64,000 nucleotides of DNA from Ampullaceana balthica (lineage: Eukaryota > Mollusca > Gastropoda > Lymnaeidae). Shown in pieces: positions 23,351 through 32,919 of the stretch; within the stretch, counting starts at the first letter, position 1, and each line of letters begins with the position of its first letter. The DNA lies in contig CALYLW010000329.1 of NCBI GenBank assembly GCA_944989445.1, forward strand, positions 338,510 to 402,509, written 5' to 3'. The notes beneath the pieces were generated by a model, which saw nothing but the letters and a program-made list of their open reading frames with translations, did no database searches and had not been told where the DNA came from. A program made the translations under genes and the position numbers.

Positions 23351-24125
23351 TTCAAATTCCCACCTAATGACTTGAATTTGTTGCAATAATTCCCAGCAAG
23401 TCAAACATTCGCTTTCCTTAATGGCCGCAAATTAAGTTGTTACTGATTTCATTTCGGGAAAGGATCCCCATCGAGGACAGAGCGAGTTTTTGTTGTAATG
23501 TACAACACGTGATGCCGGTGAAAAGAAGAAAAAAATGGGAGAGTATAATAAATAAAACACTGTGCTCATTCATCCTGTAAAATGCCAAAAGAGGGGTTGA
23601 AAAAATACTAAGAGTGTAAAGAAACTAATTAAAATAGTTTGTTTCATTAATTAATTATTGACGGGGTCAATGAGTGATTTACATTTTACCAGTTTGATCG
23701 ATGTTTGATGTTGGAGCTACGTTTCCAGTGTAGTGTAATTATAATTAAAGAAAAGTTGTTTTTGTTTTATTATTAATATTATAATTATTTTATTATTGAC
23801 CATGAAATTGTTGAAGAACAGGCTTTAATTTTGTTAGTAAAGATAGACCAGAGTATTTTCCAAAAAAGTCCTTGCACCATCATGGTTATATGGTTGTGTA
23901 ATGTAACGTACAGACCAGTCTCCATGATTAGATGATTTTGACCATGTAATTTTAAAATAATGGTGAACGATGTTTGATGTTGGACATTGGTCATTGTATG
24001 ATGTCTAACAACAGACAGACATTCTGTCAGTTTGACATCTGCATTAAAAACTTAATATTACTCTTAGTATTAGACACTGAATTTTTCTTTTCTTCTTTTA
24101 GTTTATTTTCTAACCTGTTAGAAAC
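23351..24125. other. No supported gene
   Basis: AT-rich, with no recognised domain or repeat apart from a duplicated phrase gatgtttgatgttggac/gagc near 23700 and 23968. Confidence 0.4.
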
Positions 24126-24395
24126 CTGACCGTCTGACATCTCTCTATATGTGTCCTGACCGTCTGACATCTCTCTATATGTGTCCTGACCGTCTGACAT
24201 CTCTCTATATGTGTCCTGACCGTCTGACATCTCTCTATATGTGTCCTGACCGTCTGACATCTCTCTATATGTGTCCTGACCGTCTGACATCTCTCTATAT
24301 GTGTCCTGACCGTCTGACATCTCTCTATATGTGTCCTGACCGTCTGACATCTCTCTATATGTGTCCTGACCGTCTGACATCTCTCTATATGTGTA
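24126..24395. repeat. 30-bp minisatellite, nine essentially perfect units
   Basis: The unit is ctgaccgtctgacatctctc plus tatatgtgtc, repeated without visible differences over nine copies. Such identity implies very recent expansion. Because 30 is a multiple of three, all frames on both strands stay open. The 117-134-residue frames here are not evidence of genes. Confidence 0.97.
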
Positions 24396-25075
24396 ACGCT
24401 AAGCCTTCCAAGCAAGCATGCATCATGCAACCCTTCCCTGACTATATTAGTCAACCGACCCAGACACAAAGAAACCCGAGAACGCCTCATATTTTCAACC
24501 GAATGTACGTTCACTCACCAGCCCATCGATAAAAACCGTGAGTCAACGCAGATTCTGAACCGGTGCGACACAGTGCGCGTACGCACGCCAGAGCGATACG
24601 CTTCGGTGCGCACCTTTGTTGGCCCCTCCGGTAGCACCCCTGTCCCCTCATTCAGCCGTGGCGTGCAATGTTGGTGAAGCCTTATTGTCGTTTTTGGTCC
24701 CGGCGTCACAAAGGTGAGTGTTGGTGTCGGTTATTTATAAACTCTGGTGGCGTCAGCGCCCGCCTGGGGTGGGGGCAAAGGAGTGGGGGGGAGTGTGAAT
24801 AATGAGCAGTCTCGGTGATTGTTTGGGCCATTGTATAGGATTGTGTGAGTCATCGGTGATTAGAAGAAGTTGAAAACTCGAATCTATGGGCACTAGGGAG
24901 TGTCACGAGAAGAGTGTCAGATAGTTACCACAGAGCTAGTTGTCTTCACTTGGCGACTTTACGAACATACTGACATAATCATAGCCCATAACTCTTGGCA
25001 CTAACAAATAGTACAGTTAATCCATACACAATTACCCGATTTCTGTGCGAAATGAGACACCAAAAATACCACAGG
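24396..25075. other. GC-richer single-copy stretch, no supported gene
   Basis: About 24540-24720 is noticeably richer in CpG than its surroundings and ends in aaggtgagt (24711-24719), which matches a splice-donor consensus on the plus strand. No open frame of known type precedes it, so a non-coding first exon is only a possibility. Confidence 0.3.
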
Positions 25076-25083
25076 CCAGCAGG

Positions 25084-25289
25084 CAGAGAGAGGCGTCACT
25101 AGGGCTGGTGTCATCCGGTGCGGTAGGTCTTGGTGTCACCCCACGCAACTTACCCCCACAGACCTCCTACGATACCTGCCAGTGCCTAATAACGGAAACA
25201 TGCAGAATTTTACGCTTTGGTGTCACCCCTTGTGATGTTGTCACCCGATGCGGTCCGCACCCCCGCGCCCCCCCCTAGTGACGCCTCTG
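25084..25289. mobile_element. hAT MITE (206 bp)
   Basis: The left end is cagagaggcgtcactaggg and the right end is ccctagtgacgcctctg, which pair as TIRs with one 2-bp AG duplication on the left. The 8-bp flanks are ccagcagg (25076-25083) and ccagcaag (25290-25297), seven of eight matching. CAG ends and an 8-bp TSD indicate hAT. The phrase ggtgtcacccc repeats inside. There is no coding capacity; a 77-residue frame crossing it is incidental. Confidence 0.85.
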
Positions 25290-25297
25290 CCAGCAAG

Positions 25298-26090
25298 CGT
25301 GTATACTGTTCTTTTGTTTTAAGAAAATGTGCATGGTGATGTAATACATTTGCGATGTAAAATTAGTCATTTATATTTACTCTATGGGCGTAAACAAAAT
25401 ATTAGTTCGCATCCCCTGGGGTTGTGGCAGGGGGTTGGAGGTAAGACTGCCAGTCATCGGGAAAATCATACATTACGTTTATAAAATACGTATTATACAG
25501 TATTATTTTATCTTTAAGTGACCTTGAATTGATTGCGAAAGTCTCATTCTCCAAGCGCTATACGTTAGGCGTATGTTACTAGATCAACGAACAATCGCAC
25601 TAACAATTTAGGGAATACAATGTGATCCAGTAGTGTCTGTTTTTTTTTCCTACTTCAATTTGAAGTTTCTTGAAATTTCTTGAAATTTCTCGAAAATAAT
25701 TTCTATTTATTTATCCTGCTCTTGATTTTCTAAAGTGTCATCAATCTCATTAGGACGTTTAAGATGTTTGGGCCTTTCTAAAAAAAAATATATATATTTT
25801 TTTAAAAAAGGTCTAATTTATTGCCATTAATTAATTAAGCTCCAGTGAATTCCTGGTTAGAATATCAATTAAAGGCATTTAAGCCGAGAAGAAAAATATG
25901 GTTCCTCTCTGCATAAACGATCAAGGCTCGCAAATAAGGATGAATATATAAAACAAAAACAAAACATACAAAAACATTTGGTCTGTAATATATTATGGTA
26001 TTAACGAAATAAACAATAATTGGCTTCTTTGTTATCTATCATTGAACTACTCTTTGCAAACTAGATTTAAGTTCTTATCTCTTTTAACGG
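25298..26090. other. No supported gene
   Basis: AT-rich, with a short near-palindromic A/T run around 25782-25808. Nothing recognised. Confidence 0.4.
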
Positions 26091-26230
26091 CTGGTCGTTC
26101 ATCTCTCTGTCCCCCCCCTCTGTGTTTCTCTCTCTTCTCTCTCCTTTTTTTAATCTCTGCTATCCTTCAATCTCTCTCCTTCAATCTCTCTCCTTCTATC
26201 ATTTTCAATCTATATTTTTTAAATCCTTTA
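26091..26230. repeat. CT-rich low-complexity tract
   Basis: Irregular tctctctcc phrases, including a repeated ttcaatctctctcc near 26166-26190. Confidence 0.7.
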
Positions 26231-26289
26231 TATTAACTCGTGGTGTCTGCTTGCTTGCTTGAGGCGGGGCCGAAAAATATTTGGATCGT

Positions 26290-26400
26290 CTTTTAACCCA
26301 CTTCCTCGTAAGCTAGCGAGCTGAAATTTTGCAGGCAGACTCGTGCCGATGATAAAAATAATGTATCGAAATTTCAGATAAATCGAATGTACCGTAATTA
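26290..26400 (+). repeat. Dispersed repeat relic, copy 1
   Basis: A block running from aacccacttcctcgtaagct through gcgagctgaaattttgcagg to aatgtatcgaaatttcag aligns by eye, with many substitutions, to 45575-45660 in the same orientation. Shared landmarks are a ccacttc start, ctag(a/c)gagct, aattttgc or aatttta, gatgataa or gatgacaa, and tatcgaaat or tatcaaaaat. The family is not recognised. Confidence 0.45.
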
Positions 26401-26749
26401 AATTAATGAATTTTTAGATTATCTTTATTTCTCTCTATGTAACATGTTAATTTTTTTTTGCTATAGTGTCGTGGTGCGTATTATATTGAATAACATTTCT
26501 TGTCGTGCAGTAAAGTGCGTATTTTATTGACAATAATTTTATAAACATAATCACGATCGGTGCGCATTATATTACACATGTTTTACGACACATAACTAAT
26601 TTTGTATTTTTGGATTGTCTTGTGCTGCGTATTATAATGAACATTCCTTTCGTTATGTCTCGTACATAAAGGATTTATAGTCAAAAACTTGTTTTTTTAC
26701 GTCTTTTTTATATTTCTCTTCAATTCTCTACCTCTCACACTATTTTGCA
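26401..26749. other. AT-rich, weak repeats
   Basis: The phrase gtgcg(t/c)attatattg recurs about four times between 26470 and 26640 with other sequence between, an irregular dispersed motif. No gene. Confidence 0.4.
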
Positions 26750-26855
26750 CTCGGCTATACTCTCTCTCTCTCTCTCTCTACTCCGCTCTCTCTCTCTCTC
26801 TCTCCTCACTCTCTCCTCTAAACTCCGCCCCCCCCCCTCTCTCTCTCTCCATAAA
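26750..26855. repeat. CT microsatellite
   Basis: Interrupted tctctctc runs with a short C run near 26828-26836. Confidence 0.9.
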
Positions 26856-27099
26856 GAATAGTCCAACATGATTCCTGACTCGGTTTCTGATTGGACGGCC
26901 ACATACCGCTGCACAATCTTCTCTTCTGTTCACCTAATTAAAATCACGGAGAAGGTGGGGGGATGCGAAAGGAGAGCCAGAACGGACAATAAATTAATAT
27001 CACGTAATTATCAGTTTTCAAATTAAGTTTTTGATTCAAGTGCAGCGAAATGAGAATAAAATATTCGCCAACAGACACCGGCCATTAATCTTCATTAAA

Positions 27100-27600
27100 T
27101 GTGTTTCGTGAGGTGTGGGGTGTGGGGGTGTCGGCCGGGGGAGGGGAGAGGCGGAGGACACTGCATATCATCAACTTCATAATTTGTACGGCTTCAGGTT
27201 GGCGTCTTGGTGGGTGTAACACTGAGCCGGGGTGTTGGGTTGGTAGTGGAGCAGGATTCAAGGCTGTGAAAGGTGTGTGGTTATGTGCGGGCAGAGTTTG
27301 TGAGGTGTGAGGTTTGGTGTGGCGTAGGGTCTAGTAGCGTGTGTTGTGTGGGTTTTTGTGCGGGGCAGGGTTTGTGAGGTGTGAGGTTTGGTATAGAGTA
27401 GGGTCTATCGTTGTGCGTGGTGTATGGAATATAATTGCGTGTTGCAGTTGTGTGTGTGATTTATAATTTTGTTTATTGTGGTGTGTGGAAATTTTTAAGG
27501 GGCGTGTGTTGTGAATCGTAGTATGTTGTGTGTGGTGTTGTTGTGTGGTTTATTTTAGAACTATAAGTGTGTGGTAGTATTTTATAGGGTTTTTGTAATG
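27100..27600. repeat. G/T-rich low-complexity region
   Basis: Strongly G- and T-rich on the plus strand, with repeated gtgtggtgt and gagtttgtgaggtgtgaggt phrases (the latter at about 27292 and 27367, suggesting a 75-bp duplication). The frames here are composition artefacts. Confidence 0.6.
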
Positions 27601-27760
27601 TTGAGTGAATATGACAACACGGGCAGGGGTAAGATAACATCTTTTTACCAATGGTCTTACCATTTCCCTCTGAGATATCATTACAATACTTAGCCACCGA
27701 GTATACTATTTTATCAGCAAACGTGCAATACTAATACGTTGTAGTCTACGCAATCCCCGG

Positions 27761-27965
27761 CTAGCCACCAATGTGTGTCGTGGGAGTCGCTGCCCCTGGA
27801 CTACCCACAATACCCCGGTGTCTAGCCACCAATGTGTGTCGTGCGAGTTGCTGCCCCTGGACTATCCACAATACCCCGGTGTCTAGCCACCAATGTGTGT
27901 CGTGCGAGTTGCTGCCCCTGGACTATCCCACAATTTGCCCGGTGTCTAGCCACCCGTGTGTTACA
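27761..27965. repeat. 61-bp tandem repeat, about three units
   Basis: The phrase ctagccaccaatgtgtgtcg starts units at 27761, 27822 and 27883, exactly 61 bases apart. A fourth partial unit starts near 27946. Confidence 0.9.
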
Positions 27966-28599
27966 GAAGTATCTTTTTTTTTAAACAGCGGTCTCTGCGG
28001 CTCCATCTTTCTAACCCATTTATCCACACTTATCCACACTTGGTCACGCCACTTTGATTGAGATCCATCAACTGCTCACTTTTTAACCCACACACCTCTT
28101 ACTCCCCTCCGCCCCCTTTGCCTTTGCAATTCTTACCCCTCCCTACACTGGTGGAGCGAAACCGAGCCAACCCCTCCCCAAAGTTGTTTCCTCACTCGAG
28201 GACAGTTTTCCCACAATTTCCACTAATTTATGGAAGCGCTCTAAGAGTTCTGTCCCCCTCAGCAGGTGCTCGCTTCACAGTCATCACGAGCTATTTTCCC
28301 TCGTTGAAAGGCACGTGACCTCCTCGCGCCGGCCGGACATTGGAAAAAAATGGTTTCCTGACCTTGAATGACTGGTCATTTTTGGTAGACTTGAACACAG
28401 AAAATCTTTTAAGGGAGTACAGTTCTGATTTGAATAAATTGAATCGTAAATTTAACATTTCAAAATACCACTGAGCCAATGGTGAGACTGAAGTTGGGAT
28501 AGACGAAGCAGAGTAGAGTACCCTTTGTTGAGTTTGTGTAGTCAAATTGAGAGATAGATAGGTGGTCATACTGAATTCTTGCGACAAATGTATATGCTC
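27966..28599. other. No supported gene
   Basis: Mixed DNA with pyrimidine-rich sequence at 28085-28150. Two opposing frames (28058-28318 plus, 28291-28587 minus) have no recognised domain. Confidence 0.4.
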
Positions 28600-29700
28600 T
28601 ATCTATATATCTCTGAAGTAATGTAGTCGTAGTGGTGGGGAGAGTACGATGTAATGTAGTAAGGAGGGGGTTCAGTAGAGTAGGATGATCACAAATGTAG
28701 GGGGAAGTGAGGGTGAACCATACTATTATCTATAGTCAGCTATGGGTAAATGGTGAGTGCGGAGTGGTATGTGAGTGTGAGAGAGAGTGAGCGTGATCGA
28801 GGGGGGGGTGGGTGCGCGAGTGAATTGGGAGGAGGTGGAAGGGAATTATGGTACACATATCTAGGAGGGGGTAGAGAGAGAGTGAATAATGGTAGTGAGT
28901 GAGTGAGTTAGGTGAGAGTGGGGATAATGTGGATGGAGAGTAGCATAACACACACAAGAGTGAGGTGTTTTGTTTGTATACTATACTCTATTATAGAAGG
29001 AGGGTGGTGGGGGGTGAGGGGTTGGGGGATGTGTTTTGTATAGTGATATACTGTATATCTATTGTTTGGGGTGAGGTGATGATGATTGGGTTGGTGAGGT
29101 GGATTGGTGTTGGGTTGGAGGTGGGAGAAATTCTATATTATTCTATGTATCTAGCGGTGAGGAGGTGGGGGTGACAGGGTGGTGGTTGGGTGGATGTGGG
29201 GTGATGGTGGTGGGTGAGAGGAGTGGAGGAGGGAGTGGATTGTGGTTGGGCAGTTAGTGTAGGGTGGAGGGTGGTATATATTGGTTGTATGGGGGGGGGG
29301 GGAAAAAAGTATATGAAAGGGGTATGTATTGTAACATATTATGAGTAGATGTTTGGGGGGATTGTGGTTGTGAGTGGATTTGGGTTGGTGAGTGATTTTG
29401 TTGTGAGGGGGGGGATTTGATTGGGTGGGTTGGTTGTAGGGTTGGGTGGAGAGAGATATATATATCGTAGCTTTTGGTTTGGAGGGGAGGGTGTGATATA
29501 TATATATCTAGTGTTGTGGGATTTTGGTGGTGGGGAGGGTATAGAGGTTGGGGTCTCTGGGATGTTGATGTGAGCTATAGAGGTCGATGAGTGTAGAAGA
29601 GTGGCACATAGTATGTGTGGCGTTTGGTAGTGGTGGAGTGGTATTGTGTGGGGAGGAGTGGGTGGGATACGAATGTAACTAGTGTAGTCTAGTACATGTT
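28600..29700. repeat. C-depleted G/T/A low-complexity tract with extreme strand asymmetry
   Basis: The plus strand is almost free of C: from 29161 to 29580 I count 9 C in 420 bases, while G and T dominate (gggtggtgg, gagtgagtg). Islands such as gatatatatatc recur near 29455 and 29497. No unit period is obvious, so this is not an ordinary minisatellite. Confidence 0.75.
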
Positions 29701-30420
29701 GAACATTATGTTGTTAAGATTTATAAAAATAGGTGATTGATAAAGAGAAAATAATACACAACTATCGAATATCAATGAATGTTGATGATTATAGACAAAG
29801 ACTTTTATACAATTTCTTAAATCTTTAAAATGATTAATAGAATGTGATTAATGAAAGAGTGAATAATAATAGACTAATCTTTAATAATAAAGATTTATAG
29901 AATCTGTAGAAATTAGAAACTTATTAAAGATGAAATGGTGAGTATAAAATGATACACAAATAAAGTAGCAGTGGTAGGATCTCAATGCGAATAGAGTCTA
30001 TATAGTAAGTTGAATGTAAGAACTAAGGTTGTATAAGAATAACTATTAAATTATTTTGCGCTTTTTAAAATTATATTTGAATGTTATTAAATGCGAGTTG
30101 ATCTAAACAATAATGGGATGTAGGCGAGTGTGAGAGAGAGTACTAGACATTGATTTGGTGGGGTGTGTTTTAGGGGTGGATGTGGGGACGTTGGTAATTA
30201 GCATTTAACAAATTCTGTTAGCGAGCGAGAACACTTATAATTGAGGGGTGGGGGTGTTTCTTGGGGAAATTGTGTGTTGTGGGTGTGGGAGGGAGGTGTG
30301 TGATTGCACTCAGGGGGGGGAATTCGAGTGAGAGAGTTATGGGGAAATTTGTTTAATTATTAATTTAGAGAAGATATGGTTTGAGGGGGGGGGTTGGGGG
30401 GATTTACTATGATGGTAAGA
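29701..30420. other. A/T/G-rich continuation, no gene
   Basis: After 29700 composition switches from G/T-rich to A-rich while C remains scarce until about 30420, where ordinary sequence resumes at cgtcatcgcctcg. G runs return at about 30245-30400. No gene seen. Confidence 0.5.
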
Positions 30421-30682
30421 GGATTTAATCGTCATCGCCTCGTCCACGTGCATGATTGTGTTGGCCGGGAGAGCACTCGAGTTTATTGTCACGACAATAT
30501 GGGGCGTTCATTTTAACTAGGTCAAGGATATCCTCTCACTCTAAAAATAACACGACTAACTCTCACCGCTGTTGACATTTCAATTCTATTTTGAACTTTG
30601 TTAATTTCTTTGGTTTAATGAGTTTTCATTGATGCTGATTATTTGCGATCTTAACTTTATAACAAGATCCATTGCTGCCATT

Positions 30683-30854
30683 CAGTGGCGTTGAAAGATA
30701 GGGTTATGCTTAGGTGGCAGTCCGCCCCGGGGCGTTATGTTTCTTAGAAGAGGTCAGCCTTTTCGGTCAGCTGAAGTATTTTTAGTGTTTGTGGTTAAAG
30801 GGTTGGCAAATAGCTTGGTCCGGCCAAAGAACAATAAACTTAGCTACGCCGCTG
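30683..30854. mobile_element. hAT MITE, diverged copy (172 bp)
   Basis: The left end is cagtggcgttgaaag and the right end in reverse complement is cagcggcgtagctaag, so the first nine bases pair with one mismatch. Flanks are ctgccatt (30675-30682) and ctgacatg (30855-30862), six of eight matching. The termini resemble the cleaner copy at 32710-32911, so I place them in one family. Older than that copy because both TSD and TIR have decayed. Confidence 0.65.
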
Positions 30855-30918
30855 CTGACATGCGTTGGGTAATGACTATAAATAGGTCACTGCATTAGAT
30901 AGGTGTTAGTTCCACTAA

Positions 30919-31191
30919 GGGGCCGTCCATAAAGTACGCCACGCTCCAGAGGGGGGGGGGAAGGGGGTGTAAAAAAGTGTGACAGTTTGTGACAGGGGGG
31001 AGGGGGTCCGGCCAAGTGTGACGTCACGGTGTTTTATATTTAATTTTAATTATTTTGTTAATAAAAAATAATAATTTTTGTTCGAAAGTGTGACGTACTT
31101 TAGGGGGGGGGGTCCAAGATTTGTGACAGTTTGTGACAGGGGGGAGTTTAAAATGGTCAAAAATAGCGTGACGTACTTTATGGACGGCCCC
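30919..31191. mobile_element. Harbinger-like MITE, copy B (273 bp)
   Basis: TIRs are ggggccgtccataaagtacg on the left and cgtactttatggacggcccc on the right, continuing to cacgct with one mismatch over about 27 bases. TAA flanks both sides (30916-30918 and 31192-31194). Inside, gacagtttgtgacagggggg occurs twice in the same orientation, near 30983 and 31124, although the termini are inverted. There is no coding capacity. It is the best preserved of the three copies in the window. Confidence 0.9.
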
Positions 31192-31194
31192 TAA

Positions 31195-32561
31195 GAATTA
31201 TGACGTAACACTGTGGTCTGGTATAAATTAAGACTGAGTTGCGTTCAATTCAACAAAATACATTTTGGGTAGAAATTAACTGTTAAATAATATCATTCAA
31301 AATTGAATTTTTAAAGAAATTATGTTCTTTAAACTATAAATTATAATGATTATTTTTTTAGTTATCAACAAGTATTAATGATTAAACCAAGCATATACCA
31401 TTTAATTCGAGAATGTATTACCTCTGTCACACGGATACATAATTATACATATGTTTTATATCAGAATTTGCAAGAAACACTGTGACAGTTACTGTCAGAT
31501 TTTAACAGAGATAAACATTTGCCTTTAAAAATCGATTTTAAAGGTTTAATGAACATATATATATACATTCTTTAAAATAAGATGATAATAGAATCGAATG
31601 CTTGCCCTTCATGTCATGTTTTGTGTTGCACCCATTAGATTATTCAAATCTCTTATATCACGTCTATTGTATTGGATAGTCTTTAGTGCTAGAATGAGTG
31701 ATTGTGGAGCTACTCGACTGATTGTGTTGCTATGACGTTTGATTGTGGCCCGAAGCCGAATGATCGCAGAGCCGAGGAAAGAACATAAAAGATCATGAAG
31801 GTCCGTTGAACATTTCGGTAAATCTAATGAACGTTTGGGGATATTTTGGGCCCTCGAGTTGGGCTCGGGCGGATTTGCTCTCATCCTGGCATCCGAGCGG
31901 TCGTGAAGTGACCTTAACTTGTCTGCTCGCTGGACGAGGCGTCAATGACACATATGAATATGAATGAGGTTGAACGAGGTTTGAAGCCTATCAGGGGCGC
32001 CAGGGGTGTCAAGAGTGCCAGGGGCGAGGTTGTGATAAATCAAACGCTGATCAAATGGCCTTCGTTGAATTTTCATTTTTTAAATATATTTTTTTTATTT
32101 TACTTTCGGGTGCACGCGTTTCCAGGGGTGTGTCATTTGCTGAATAATTGGGGTGCGCCGGCACCCGTTGTGGGACCAGCAACAGCTGAGAGGGATGGGA
32201 AGAACCGATGGTGAAACTTTCCTCTACATCAGCAGTTCATGCCCACTTGTTGGAAGCTGTGACGATTTCGGGAGTCGAGGCTATGTACCCATGGGGTTAG
32301 TTAGTCCCTCTTCAAATCTGTGTTGGAGAGTAGTGTTTGCGTGTAGCGTGCAGTTTGTATGTGTGTGTGTCATATATGAACATGATTCCCGAGTGTTGCG
32401 ATTCTGTTTGTTCTCCAATGCAATATTTACAGGGATCTGTTGGAAAAGCTATAAAAAAAAAGGGTGGGGGGGTGTGACACGATATTAACGCCCCAGATAC
32501 AAGTAGATGTTTGTTTTCTTTACATCCTCATAGAAAGTCAGTTTTTAAAAACAAAAACATA
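31195..32561. other. No supported gene
   Basis: A 91-residue minus frame at 31609-31884 has plausible composition but no recognised domain. A short repeat of gccaggggtg and gccaggggcg lies near 31990-32030. Confidence 0.35.
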
Positions 32562-32597
32562 TAATAATAATGATAATAATAATAATAATAATAATAA
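32562..32597. repeat. ATA trinucleotide microsatellite
   Basis: About eleven ATA/TAA units with one G interruption. Confidence 0.9.
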
Positions 32598-32709
32598 AAT
32601 GGGATGATAAGAGGAATGTCGAGGGGGGGGGGAGTCGAGTGTACTTTTCGGGGAATGGAGAGCCAAAAATAATCATGCTATTTTCCATTAGCTCGCCAAG
32701 TGACAGCAT

Positions 32710-32911
32710 CAGTGGCGTAGGTAAGAATTTGTAGGGGCTTGGGGGCCCGGCTGACTTAACCTCCTTGGGGGCCCCACATACATGGCGGGGGCGTAATATT
32801 TAATGTAAAAAAAATTTTGGAAACTAATTTTGCCCCCCCCCCACCTTTTTGAAGTGGGGCCTGGGGGGACTTTAGAATTTGGACCCCTCCCCTGCCATAG
32901 CTACGCCACTG
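32710..32911. mobile_element. hAT MITE (202 bp) with perfect 8-bp TSD
   Basis: The left end is cagtggcgtaggtaag and the right end is catagctacgccactg, pairing over the first 11 bases with cagtggcgtag. Perfect 8-bp duplications gacagcat flank it (32702-32709 and 32912-32919). Interior G-rich and C-rich blocks (gggggccccac and gcccccccccacc) could pair as a secondary hairpin. There is no coding capacity. Confidence 0.92.
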
Positions 32912-32919
32912 GACAGCAT

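Noticed and set aside
24027..24532. Open frames of 117-134 residues on both strands
   Set aside because: A 30-bp unit is divisible by three, so all frames stay open. No start context or domain supports coding.
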